From the NCBI GenBank assembly GCA_024640185.1, contig JAHEFN010000153.1, positions 1 through 6,084 of the forward strand: 6,084 bases of DNA, given 5' to 3'. Below are positions 1-6,084 of the stretch, piece by piece. The stretch comes from Gemmatimonadota bacterium (GTDB lineage Bacteria > Gemmatimonadota > Gemmatimonadetes > Gemmatimonadales > GWC2-71-9). How positions within the stretch are numbered: position 1 is the stretch's first letter; each line of letters starts with the position of its first letter. A model generated the notes under the pieces. The model searched no databases. It was not told the DNA's origin and worked only from the letters and a program-made list of their open reading frames with translations. The position numbers were made by a program, and so were the translations under genes.

Positions 1-189
1 GCCGACCCAGTCCATCGAGGCGAGGCAGAGCCCAACGGCCACCCAGCCCCAATGAATCGTCCGGAGCGACTCGAGGAAGGCACCGGTGTCATTGCCGTAG
101 ACCAGCAGGGCCACGTAGCCCAACAGGGAGATACCGACAAAGATTTCGAACCCACGACGGAGCGTCTTGGGAGTGAGGAGGCGGGCCAT
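1..189 (-). CDS. Partial membrane protein, probable flippase-like / lysylphosphatidylglycerol synthase TM-domain family (N-terminus only)
   Basis: Reading leftward from ATG at 189-187 gives 63 uninterrupted codons that run off the window edge. The peptide begins with a short basic stretch (MARLLTPKTLRRG). A hydrophobic segment follows at about residues 14-31 (FEIFVGISLLGYVALLVYG), then a polar loop containing ESLRTIHW, then the start of a second hydrophobic segment from about residue 48 (WGWVAVGLCLASMDWVG). This pattern of an N-terminal helix, a loop of about 15 residues and a helix opening with a Trp pair resembles the multi-pass family once named UPF0104, some members of which flip or modify membrane lipids. 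With only 63 residues the family call is tentative; that it is an integral membrane protein is much safer. No Shine-Dalgarno site is visible before the ATG. It is divergent from uvrA, whose start lies 122 bases away. Confidence 0.55.
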   Translation of the reverse strand, partial: MARLLTPKTLRRGFEIFVGISLLGYVALLVYGNDTGAFLESLRTIHWGWVAVGLCLASMDWVG

Positions 190-234
190 GGCCGGAGAAG
201 CTACTGCCGATCGGCGGAGGGCGATAGCGGCCCA

Positions 235-265
235 GACCGATGCGAGGCGCCCCCACACATCGGTC
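235..265. repeat. 8-bp perfect inverted repeat in the divergent spacer, possible operator
   Basis: GACCGATG at 235-242 is the exact reverse complement of CATCGGTC at 258-265, with a 15-base spacer. It lies between the divergent membrane-protein and uvrA starts, where an operator could act on both genes. A related CATCGG copy occurs at 286-291, and a 10-base palindrome GCCGATCGGC at 206-215. In GC-rich DNA such short symmetries also arise by chance, and nothing ties this one to a known regulator. Confidence 0.2.
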
Positions 266-295
266 CCGCCAGGCCGTTCCCCACCCATCGGCCAC

Positions 296-304
296 GATTA
301 TCGT
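296..304 (+). promoter_or_regulatory. Possible -10 element for uvrA (weak)
   Basis: The spacer upstream of uvrA is very GC-rich except for GATTATCGT at 296-304. TATCGT at 299-304 has the TAnnnT shape of a sigma-70 -10 box and would place transcription start near 311-312, on the GTG proposed as the uvrA start. The matching -35 region (about 276-282, GTTCCCC) is poor. The same bases read GATAAT on the minus strand, so they could instead serve the divergent gene, though no good -35 is seen on that side either. Confidence 0.2.
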
Positions 305-311
305 TCCCTCC

Positions 312-3089
312 GTGCAACACCCCGTGATCCGCCTCGTCAACGCCCGCCAGCACAACCTCAAGGGCATCACCGTCGACATCCCCAGGCGCAAGCTGGTGGT
401 GGTGACCGGGCCATCGGGCAGCGGCAAGAGTTCGTTGGCGTTCGACACCCTCTATGCCGAGGGGCAACGCCGCTACATCGAGTCGCTGTCGACCTACGCC
501 AAGCAGTTCCTCGAACGGATGCCGAAGCCGCTGGTGGATCGGCTGGAGGGCATCGCACCGGCGGTGGCCATCGAGCAGCGGGCGCCTGTGATGTCCTCAC
601 GTTCCACCGTCGGGACCGCCACCGAAGTCCATGATCTCTTGCGGCTGCTCTGGGCACGGGCCGGCGTCCAGCATTGTGTCGCCTGCGAGGCCGAGGTCAA
701 CCGTGACACACCACAGAGCGCCACCGATGCAATCCTGGCCGGCGGCGGCTCCGTCGAGATCGCCTTCCCGCTGCCGGCGGTCGCGCGCAGCTCGCGCGCG
801 GCCGTGATCGACAACCTCCGGGCCCTCGGGTTTGTGCGGATCCGGATCGGCGACCAGGTCCATCGGCTCGATGAGCTCCCCGACCGCGTCTCCCTCGAGG
901 AGGACCGGGATGTCGTCGTGCTCGTCGACCGGCTCCGCGCCGAGCCGGCACAGGCGGGACGCCTCGCCGAGGCGGTCGCCACCGCCTTTGCCGAGGGCGA
1001 GGGCATCGCGCTGGCCATCGGCGAGACGGCCGTCCTGCGATTCACGGAATTTCCGGCGTGCAGTGCCTGTGACACGGTCGCCCCGACGATCACCCCGGGG
1101 CTCTTTTCCTTCAACAATCCTCGGGGCGCCTGTCCGCTCTGCAACGGCTTCGGGGCCGTGCTCGAATACGACGAATCACTGATCATCCCCGACCCCGGTC
1201 GCTCGGTCCGCGAGGGCGCGATCGATCCATGGACCAAGCCCCGGTACACCAAGCAGCGCGCCCTGCTGGTCGCCACCCTGGAGGCGATCGGCGGCGACCC
1301 CGACACCCCATGGCAGGACCTCGCGGCTGACGCGCAAGAGATGCTGTTGCGCGGCAAGACCGGCAAGTTCCTGGGAATCTTCCCCTTCCTCGCTCGGCTC
1401 GAGCGGAAGCGGTACAAGCAGTACATCCGGGTCTTCCTGCGGCAGTACCAGCTCGCCAAGCGCTGCCCCGACTGCGACGGTGCCCGGCTCCGCCCCGAGG
1501 TCCTTGCCGTCCAGATCGCCGGTGCGTCGATCGCCGACGCGACCGCCCGGTCGATCGAGGACCTCTGGGAGTGGCTGGGTGACCTCGATCTTGGTCCGGC
1601 CGCCCGTCGGGTGGCCGACCTGATCCTCGAGCAACTCGAGGGGCGCGTGGGCTATCTCCGCGACGTCGGGCTCGGCTACCTGACCCTGGATCGCCAGACC
1701 CGGACCCTGTCGGGCGGCGAGGCCCAGCGCATCGCCCTCGCCAACGCCCTCGGTTCGCGGCTGGTGGACGCCCTCTATGTCCTCGACGAACCCTCGATCG
1801 GATTGCATCCCCGGGATACCGATCGGCTGCTCTCCCTGCTCCGCCGGCTGCGGGACCTCGGCAATACCGTGGTGGTGGTGGAGCACGACCTCACCGCCAT
1901 CGCCGAGGCCGACTGGATGCTCGAACTCGGCCCCGGTGCCGGCGAACATGGTGGCGAACTGGTCCATGCCGGGCCGGTGAGCGAGGCGACCGACACCTTG
2001 ACGGCCAAGTACCTCACCGACCGGAAGCGCATCGGCGTGCCGAGCCTCCGGCGACCGGTCGATGGCGCCGCCCTCGAGCTCCGGGGCGCCCGGCTGCACA
2101 ACCTCAAGAACATCGACGTACGAATCCCACTCGGCACCATGACGGCGATCACTGGTGTCTCCGGGTCCGGCAAGAGCACCTTGGCCCACGACATCCTGAT
2201 GCCACATCTCGATCGGCGGCTGCTCGGTGAGGATTCCACCAAGCGGTACCTCGGTGAAGTGGTCGGTGAGGTGGCGTCGCTCGAAGGATGGCAGCGGCTC
2301 ACGGCCGCCGTCGTGATCGACCAGGCCCCCATCGGGCGCACACCGCGATCGAACCCGGTGACCTACGTGAAGGCGTTCGCCGAGATCCGCGAGCTCTTCG
2401 CCAGGCAGCCACTCGCCATCGAACGGAAGTACACCCCGGGCACCTTCTCCTTCAACACCGCCGGCGGCCGCTGCCCAGCGTGTGAGGGAGCCGGCCAGAT
2501 CCAGGTCGAGATGGTCTTCCTCGCCGACGTCTACGTCCCGTGCGAGGTCTGCAATGGCTCCCGCTACGCCCGTGAGGTGCTCGACGTCCGGATCATGGGG
2601 GTGACCATCGCCGAGGTCCTCGCATGGTCGGTTGATGAGGCCATCAACCGCTTTCGTCACCAGCCGAAGCTCGGTGCGGCGCTCTGGCAGTTGCAGCAGG
2701 TCGGCCTCGGCTACCTCAGGCTTGGGCAACCGGCGACCACCCTCTCCGGCGGCGAGGCCCAGCGGCTCAAGATCGCCCGCGAACTGATCGGCGCACAGAA
2801 GCGGAAGGGGCGCAAGCTCTACCTGCTCGACGAGCCGACCACCGGGCTGCACCTCGACGACGTCCGCACCCTCATCGGGGTGCTCGACCGGTTGGTCGAG
2901 GCGGGACACACGGTGGTGGTGATCGAACACCACACCGACGTGATCAAACGCGCCGACTGGGTCATCGACCTCGGCCCGGAGGGCGGGCCGGGCGGTGGAG
3001 AGGTGGTGGTGATGGGGACTCCGGAAACGGTGGCCGCCGAACCCCGGAGTCACACCGGACGGTACCTCCGCGAGGCGCTGGGGCCATGA
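312..3089 (+). CDS. uvrA: UvrA, excinuclease ABC subunit A (DNA damage-recognition ATPase)
   Basis: UvrA dimers find bulky DNA lesions and load UvrB in cytosolic nucleotide excision repair. From GTG at 312 the product is 925 residues, close to the 940 of E. coli UvrA. In order: Walker A GPSGSGKSS (Lys39); a Cys pair at 122/125 and the UvrB-binding region at about 120-240; zinc module 1 with Cys250, 253, 274 and 277; CPDCDG; signature LSGGEAQR at about 466; and Walker B LDEPSIGLH (Asp492-Glu493). The second half has Walker A GVSGSGKST (Lys621), the DQAPIGRTPRSNP motif, zinc module 2 with Cys721, 724, 744 and 747, signature LSGGEAQR at about 811, and LDEPTTGLH (Asp840-Glu841). The kept UvrB-binding region argues for UvrA1, not UvrA2. 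The start is uncertain: no Shine-Dalgarno site is seen. GTG312 or GTG324 fits the family N-terminus (IRLVNARQHNLKGI), whereas ATG240 adds 24 residues unlike the family. No LexA-type SOS box is evident upstream. The gene ends 13 bases from the convergent decarboxylase stop. Confidence 0.96.
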   Translation: MQHPVIRLVNARQHNLKGITVDIPRRKLVVVTGPSGSGKSSLAFDTLYAEGQRRYIESLSTYAKQFLERMPKPLVDRLEGIAPAVAIEQRAPVMSSRSTVGTATEVHDLLRLLWARAGVQHCVACEAEVNRDTPQSATDAILAGGGSVEIAFPLPAVARSSRAAVIDNLRALGFVRIRIGDQVHRLDELPDRVSLEEDRDVVVLVDRLRAEPAQAGRLAEAVATAFAEGEGIALAIGETAVLRFTEFPACSACDTVAPTITPGLFSFNNPRGACPLCNGFGAVLEYDESLIIPDPGRSVREGAIDPWTKPRYTKQRALLVATLEAIGGDPDTPWQDLAADAQEMLLRGKTGKFLGIFPFLARLERKRYKQYIRVFLRQYQLAKRCPDCDGARLRPEVLAVQIAGASIADATARSIEDLWEWLGDLDLGPAARRVADLILEQLEGRVGYLRDVGLGYLTLDRQTRTLSGGEAQRIALANALGSRLVDALYVLDEPSIGLHPRDTDRLLSLLRRLRDLGNTVVVVEHDLTAIAEADWMLELGPGAGEHGGELVHAGPVSEATDTLTAKYLTDRKRIGVPSLRRPVDGAALELRGARLHNLKNIDVRIPLGTMTAITGVSGSGKSTLAHDILMPHLDRRLLGEDSTKRYLGEVVGEVASLEGWQRLTAAVVIDQAPIGRTPRSNPVTYVKAFAEIRELFARQPLAIERKYTPGTFSFNTAGGRCPACEGAGQIQVEMVFLADVYVPCEVCNGSRYAREVLDVRIMGVTIAEVLAWSVDEAINRFRHQPKLGAALWQLQQVGLGYLRLGQPATTLSGGEAQRLKIARELIGAQKRKGRKLYLLDEPTTGLHLDDVRTLIGVLDRLVEAGHTVVVIEHHTDVIKRADWVIDLGPEGGPGGGEVVVMGTPETVAAEPRSHTGRYLREALGP

Positions 3090-3102
3090 CCGACGACTCG
3101 GC

Positions 3103-4485
3103 TCAGGCGTTGGCCAGCAACAGCTCCCACGCGGCGCGCACGTCGTCCGGACCGGTGCGGAACGCCCCGATCGCCAGGCGGATGGCGTAGACACCATCGA
3201 GGGTGGTGTGGGTCAGGAAGACCCGGCCCGAGGCATTGACTCGCGCCAACAGGGCACGGTTGTGCTCCGCCAACGCCGCCTCGTCGCCCACCAGCTCCGG
3301 CGGCAGGTGCCGGAAGCAAACCAACCCCAACGGCACCGGGGCGAGTCGCTGCCACGCGGGTTCGGCATCGACCCAGCCGGCGAAGGTCTGGGCCATCTCG
3401 AGGTGTCCCCGAAGGAGGGCCCGCAGTCCCTCCGCGCCATAGCTGCGCAACACAAACCAGAGCTTCAGCGCCCGAAAACGGCGCCCCATCGCAATGCCCC
3501 AGTCGCGGTAGTTGACGACCGACGCATCGTGGTCGGTGCGCAGGTACTCCGGGGTGGCGCTGCAGGTACGCAGCAGCGCCTCGACATCGCGGACGTAGTA
3601 GGCACTGCAGTCGAAGGACGTCATCAGCCACTTGTGCGGGTTGGTGACGTACGAGTCGGCCAGCTCGACGCCGTCGAGCAGTGGTCGGAGTTCGGGGAGG
3701 ATCGCCCCGGTTCCGCCGTAGGCGGCGTCGACATGATACCAGGCGCCCGCCGCGCGTGCCGCTTCACCGATCGGCCGCAGCGGATCGCACGCCGTGGACG
3801 AGGTCGTGCCCATCGTGGCGACGACGATCCCCGGCACGAGACCGCGGGCCCGATCCTCTGTCATCGCCCTGGCCAGCTCGTCGGCGCACATCGCCAAGTC
3901 GGCATCCACCGGGATCACCCGTTGGTGCTCGGCCGGGATACCGGCAAGCCGGGCTGCCTTGGCCACGCTGGAGTGAGCCTCACGTGACCAGTAGGCCACC
4001 ATCCGATCGGCGGAGGGTCCGTGCCGCTCCCTGGCCGTCAGGAAGGCCACCAGGGTCGCCGTCGAGGCGGTGTCCTGGATCGAGCCGGTGAAATGGTCGG
4101 GAAGGTCGAGCAATTGGCGCAGCCACTCCATCACGACCTGCTCGAGCTCGGTGGCCGCTGGAGAGGTGATCCAGCTCATGCACTGCGCCCCGAGCCCGGC
4201 GGCGAGCATCTCGCCGAGGACAGCGGGTGGCGAGGCGTTGGAAGGGAAATAGGCAAACCACCCCGGATGACCCCAATGCGTCATCCCGGGGAGAATCAGG
4301 CGATCGACGTCGGCCATGATGGCCGAGAAGGGCTCGCCGGCCTCCGGTGCCGTGGTCGGCAGGGCCCTGCGGATCTCACCGGGCTCGACATCGGGCACCA
4401 CGCGGTGCGCACCGAGGTCGTCCCAGTAGTCGGCAATCCAATCGACGACCTCGTGGGCATGTCGTCGGAACTCCTCAGGCAGCAT
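3103..4485 (-). CDS. PLP-dependent aromatic L-amino-acid decarboxylase (group II decarboxylase family)
   Basis: This cytosolic enzyme removes CO2 from an L-amino acid to give an amine; the family acts mainly on Trp, Tyr, Phe or DOPA. The product is 460 residues, near the roughly 480 of animal DOPA decarboxylase, and aligns by eye along its whole length. Landmarks are HPGWFAYFPS (73-82), SPAATELE (108-115), His171 (REAHSS, stacks on PLP), ATMGTTSS (223-230), Asp253 in VDAAYGG (binds the PLP ring nitrogen), Lys285 in NPHKW (Schiff base) and Tyr314 in TPEYLR. Tyr314 matches the catalytic loop Tyr332 of the human enzyme; in related aldehyde synthases it is Phe. His171 matches His192. Both favour true decarboxylation. 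The start is ATG 4485-4483, chosen for GGAGGG ahead of it and the family-like MLPEEFRRHAHEVVDWIADY; the frame stays open 14 codons further upstream without homology. The exact substrate cannot be read from the sequence. No amine transporter is adjacent. Confidence 0.93.
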   Translation of the reverse strand: MLPEEFRRHAHEVVDWIADYWDDLGAHRVVPDVEPGEIRRALPTTAPEAGEPFSAIMADVDRLILPGMTHWGHPGWFAYFPSNASPPAVLGEMLAAGLGAQCMSWITSPAATELEQVVMEWLRQLLDLPDHFTGSIQDTASTATLVAFLTARERHGPSADRMVAYWSREAHSSVAKAARLAGIPAEHQRVIPVDADLAMCADELARAMTEDRARGLVPGIVVATMGTTSSTACDPLRPIGEAARAAGAWYHVDAAYGGTGAILPELRPLLDGVELADSYVTNPHKWLMTSFDCSAYYVRDVEALLRTCSATPEYLRTDHDASVVNYRDWGIAMGRRFRALKLWFVLRSYGAEGLRALLRGHLEMAQTFAGWVDAEPAWQRLAPVPLGLVCFRHLPPELVGDEAALAEHNRALLARVNASGRVFLTHTTLDGVYAIRLAIGAFRTGPDDVRAAWELLLANA

Positions 4486-4490
4486 CACAA

Positions 4491-4496
4491 CCCTCC
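4491..4496 (-). promoter_or_regulatory. Strong Shine-Dalgarno site for the decarboxylase
   Basis: The minus strand reads GGAGGG, then TTGTG, then ATG. This is near-perfect complementarity to the 16S rRNA 3' end, five bases from the start codon. It settles the start at 4485 over upstream in-frame codons, including the GTG directly before it. Confidence 0.8.
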
Positions 4497-4530
4497 GGTC
4501 GGCGCGTGACCGAGCAAGGCACTCCAACGG

Positions 4531-4570
4531 GGGAAAAGAAAACGGGCCGCCCGTGATGGGGCGACCCGTT
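4531..4570 (-). terminator. Intrinsic terminator of the rpsN-rpmG unit
   Basis: On the minus strand 4570-4541 folds into a 12-bp stem (AACGGGTCGCCC with GGGCGGCCCGTT, one G-U pair) closed by the 6-base loop CATCAC. The stem is followed at once by the T-tract TTTTCTTTT, which shares its first two Ts with the stem foot. The hairpin begins 26 bases past the rpmG stop. It is a classic Rho-independent terminator for leftward transcription. On the plus strand one pair becomes an A-C mismatch and there is no T-tract, so it is one-directional. It ends 48 bases before the decarboxylase start. Confidence 0.92.
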
Positions 4571-4596
4571 GCCGACCGACCCGAGCCGCGATCGGT

Positions 4597-4755
4597 CTAC
4601 TTCTCTTCCTTGAACTGCACGTGACGCTTGAGCATCGGATCGTACTTCCTGAGCTCCATCCGCGCAGGGGTCTTCTTGGGGTTCTTCGTGGTGACGTACA
4701 TGTAGGCGCTCTCGGTGCTCCGGAGCTTGACCTGAATGCGACCCTTCTTGGCCAT
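4597..4755 (-). CDS. rpmG: 50S ribosomal protein L33 (zinc-independent form)
   Basis: L33 is a small basic protein of the large ribosomal subunit near the E site. From ATG at 4755-4753 the product is 52 residues, typical for the family. It begins MAKKGRIQVKLRSTESAYMY and continues with VTTKNPKKTPARMELRKYDP, matching the L33 core TTKN...LELKKFDP of E. coli, and it ends HVQFKEEK. It has no cysteine, so it is the C-minus form without the zinc-binding CxxC pairs seen in other L33s. AGGAG lies at 4768-4764, eight bases before the start. The gene follows rpsN after an 18-base gap, so the two are almost certainly co-transcribed and stop at the terminator 26 bases downstream. The frame is too short to stand out by length alone; identification rests on the family match. 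Confidence 0.95.
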   Translation of the reverse strand: MAKKGRIQVKLRSTESAYMYVTTKNPKKTPARMELRKYDPMLKRHVQFKEEK

Positions 4756-4763
4756 GGTCGAAT

Positions 4764-4768
4764 CTCCT
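4764..4768 (-). promoter_or_regulatory. Shine-Dalgarno site for rpmG
   Basis: The minus strand reads AGGAG followed by ATTCGACC and ATG, an eight-base spacing. It sits inside the 18-base gap after the rpsN stop, giving rpmG its own translation start within a shared transcript. Confidence 0.7.
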
Positions 4769-4773
4769 CTGGG

Positions 4774-5079
4774 TTACCAGGACGCCTTGCGGACGCCGGG
4801 GATCTTGCCCTCGAGCGCCATGTCACGGAATGCAATCCGCGACAGCCCGAACCGACGAACGAAGCCCCGCGGCCGACCGCTCAACTGGCAGCGATTGCGG
4901 ACCCGGGTTGGGGAGGCGTTGCGCGGGATGGCCTGCAGCTTCCGCATCGCCTGTTCCTTGTCGACGGGGCCAGCCTGAAGGTCGCTGATGATCGCCTTGA
5001 GGCGCTTGCGCTCCTCGTTCCACTTGGCGGCCAGCTTCTTCCGCTTCTCGTTTCGGACCACCGAACTCGTCTTCGCCAT
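4774..5079 (-). CDS. rpsN: 30S ribosomal protein S14 (long, zinc-independent form)
   Basis: S14 is a small-subunit head protein needed for late 30S assembly. ATG at 5079-5077 gives 101 residues, the same length as E. coli S14. The protein opens MAKTSSVVRNEKRKKLAAKW. The conserved C-terminal half has PRNASPTRVRNRC (52-64), SGRPRGFVRRFGLSR (67-81) and the ending IPGVRKASW. The only cysteine is Cys64, so the zinc ribbon of the short S14 type is absent and the central insert of the long type is present. The start is set by family length and an AGGGA five bases upstream. The same frame stays open far upstream to about 5853, but that part is arginine-rich and antiparallel to nothing recognisable, being merely a shadow of the propeller gene. 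The gene heads a two-gene unit with rpmG. The 125 bases before it (5080-5204) hold no convincing promoter, terminator or Zur-like palindrome. Confidence 0.96.
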   Translation of the reverse strand: MAKTSSVVRNEKRKKLAAKWNEERKRLKAIISDLQAGPVDKEQAMRKLQAIPRNASPTRVRNRCQLSGRPRGFVRRFGLSRIAFRDMALEGKIPGVRKASW

Positions 5080-5204
5080 CGTTATCCCTGTTCCCGCGCG
5101 GTCTCCCCGCACACTCGAGAGGCAGGCCACCCCGGTAGTTCCTGGGCGGCCGGTGATCCTCGTCAGCCCCCAAAGATGGCCACTCCTACTTCGGAAGGGA
5201 AGGG

Positions 5205-6084
5205 TCAGGGATTGGTGGGCTCCGGGAGCTCGGTGACCACCAGTTCGCCGGTGGCAACCCGGTAGCGGGTCAGGTAGCCGTCGGACGCTCCCGCCGCGGT
5301 CAGCTCGACCGCCGCGATGAGGGGGTCGAAGTCGGCCCGCCCGAAGAACCGTCCGGTCGCCCAGACGGTCCCATCGAGATCGAGGGCCACCCCATTGCCG
5401 ATCGAGAGGTTGGCGTCGCCGGCGACGACCCCCCCGAGGGGAGTCACCCAGGCCAGGCCGAGCCCCGGTGCGTAGGCGGCCACGAAGGCATCCCCCGCCC
5501 CGCTGGTCCCCCTGGCCGTCAGGACGGTGGCCCCGCCACCAGGGGCGAAATCGACCGACCCCTGGAACCAGCCGGTCACGACCACGACCCCACCGCCATT
5601 GCTGGCGATGGCCCGGATCCCCTCGCTGCCGGTGCCACCCCAGGCATCGGCGACCCCTGCCCAGGCACCGGTGTCGAGGTCGTACCGGGCGAGGAAGAGG
5701 TCGGCGCCACCCCGGGAGACCACCAGCACCGCACCGGCGCCCGGATCGAGGTCGGCGGTGCCTTCGAACGTGCCAGCGACGGTCACGCCCGAGCCATCGA
5801 TGGCCAACGCGGTGGCGCGGTCCTCGGCGGATCCGCCGAAGCGACTCGCCCACCGGAGGCCGAAGAAGGTCGAGTACTGGGCGAGGGTGCCGTCGGTCCC
5901 GCCGCTGCTGACCAGGACCACCGGGGCGAGTGGCGAGCCGAAGGTGGCCGTCTGCTGCATCGAGCCCGCCACCGTGATCTGACCGTCGTCGGAGATCACC
6001 ACATCCTCGAAGAGCTCATCGCCCAGCCCACCGGCCTGGACGCGATCGAGGAAGCTGCCATCGGCACCAAAGCGGGCCAGGAAG
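5205..6084 (-). CDS. Beta-propeller (SBBP-type) repeat protein, C-terminal part
   Basis: An open frame enters from the right edge and ends at TGA 5207-5205, giving 292 visible residues; the N-terminus lies outside the window. It consists of about four tandem units of 63-70 residues, each running from a strand such as FLARY or AFVAAY, through a W...GG turn, A(I/L)A.DG.G and VTG.F.G, to DxxPG and L...G..D. Unit boundaries fall near visible residues 2, 67, 131, 200 and 270. This is the pattern of the SBBP (seven-bladed beta-propeller) family, common in secreted or surface proteins of environmental bacteria, mostly without known function. The last unit is only one strand (YLTRYRVATGELVV), as expected if it completes a blade begun at the N-terminus, and the protein then ends ELPEPTNP with no sorting domain. 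Any signal peptide would be beyond the window. A GTG at 6002-6000 is in frame but falls inside a repeat, so it is not the start. Confidence 0.85.
   Translation of the reverse strand, partial: FLARFGADGSFLDRVQAGGLGDELFEDVVISDDGQITVAGSMQQTATFGSPLAPVVLVSSGGTDGTLAQYSTFFGLRWASRFGGSAEDRATALAIDGSGVTVAGTFEGTADLDPGAGAVLVVSRGGADLFLARYDLDTGAWAGVADAWGGTGSEGIRAIASNGGGVVVVTGWFQGSVDFAPGGGATVLTARGTSGAGDAFVAAYAPGLGLAWVTPLGGVVAGDANLSIGNGVALDLDGTVWATGRFFGRADFDPLIAAVELTAAGASDGYLTRYRVATGELVVTELPEPTNP

Noticed and set aside
206..215. 10-base palindrome GCCGATCGGC
   Set aside because: CGATCG-type palindromes are common in GC-rich genomes, and related strings recur inside coding regions here (for example near 3768-3775).
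240..311. ATG240 as the uvrA start
   Set aside because: The 24 added residues do not resemble any UvrA N-terminus, and no ribosome site precedes it.
494..1459. 321-codon minus-strand open frame
   Set aside because: It is Ser/Arg-rich composition antisense to uvrA with no family resemblance.
312..3089. Possibility that the UvrA is a UvrA2-type or resistance-associated paralogue
   Set aside because: The UvrB-binding region (about residues 120-240) and zinc module 1 are present; UvrA2 proteins lack the UvrB-binding part.
1176..3197. 673-codon open frame on the minus strand across uvrA
   Set aside because: It is antisense to a complete, well-conserved uvrA, has no recognisable domain, and reflects GC-rich codon bias keeping the opposite frame open.
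3208..3987. 259-codon plus-strand open frame
   Set aside because: It lies entirely antisense to the decarboxylase, whose catalytic motifs are intact, and has no recognisable protein pattern.
5080..5853. Upstream extension of the S14 frame into a 359-residue fusion
   Set aside because: The added part is Arg/Gly/Trp-rich low-complexity translation of the propeller gene in another frame, while S14 is full length from its own ATG.

Overview
The window is GC-rich bacterial chromosome (about two thirds G+C by eye) with six genes packed closely together. Codon choice is strongly GC-biased throughout. The gene types fit a Gram-negative-type, soil- or water-dwelling phylum such as Gemmatimonadota, but no marker here fixes the phylum, so that is only a suggestion.

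Left side: the N-terminus of a membrane protein, probably of the flippase-like / lysylphosphatidylglycerol synthase transmembrane family, runs leftward out of the window. A 122-base divergent spacer separates it from uvrA on the plus strand. UvrA is the damage-recognition ATPase of nucleotide excision repair. Both of its ATPase modules, its zinc modules and its UvrB-binding region look complete.

Middle: uvrA converges on a minus-strand gene for a PLP-dependent aromatic L-amino-acid decarboxylase, with only 13 bases between the two stop codons. The decarboxylase keeps all the catalytic residues that can be checked, and it has a strong Shine-Dalgarno site that fixes its start.

Right side: also on the minus strand, a two-gene ribosomal protein unit (rpsN for S14, then rpmG for L33) ends in a textbook intrinsic terminator. 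Both proteins are the cysteine-poor, zinc-independent forms. Upstream of them is the C-terminal part of a large beta-propeller repeat (SBBP-type) protein whose N-terminus lies beyond the window.

The genes do not form one pathway. DNA repair, amine formation, translation and a repeat protein lie side by side as ordinary housekeeping and accessory genes. I found no CRISPR array, tRNA, rRNA, insertion sequence, phage gene or defence system, and nothing that convincingly amounts to an undescribed system. The points most worth a second look are the paired zinc-free ribosomal proteins, the decarboxylase with no partner transporter or visible promoter of its own, and the propeller protein.
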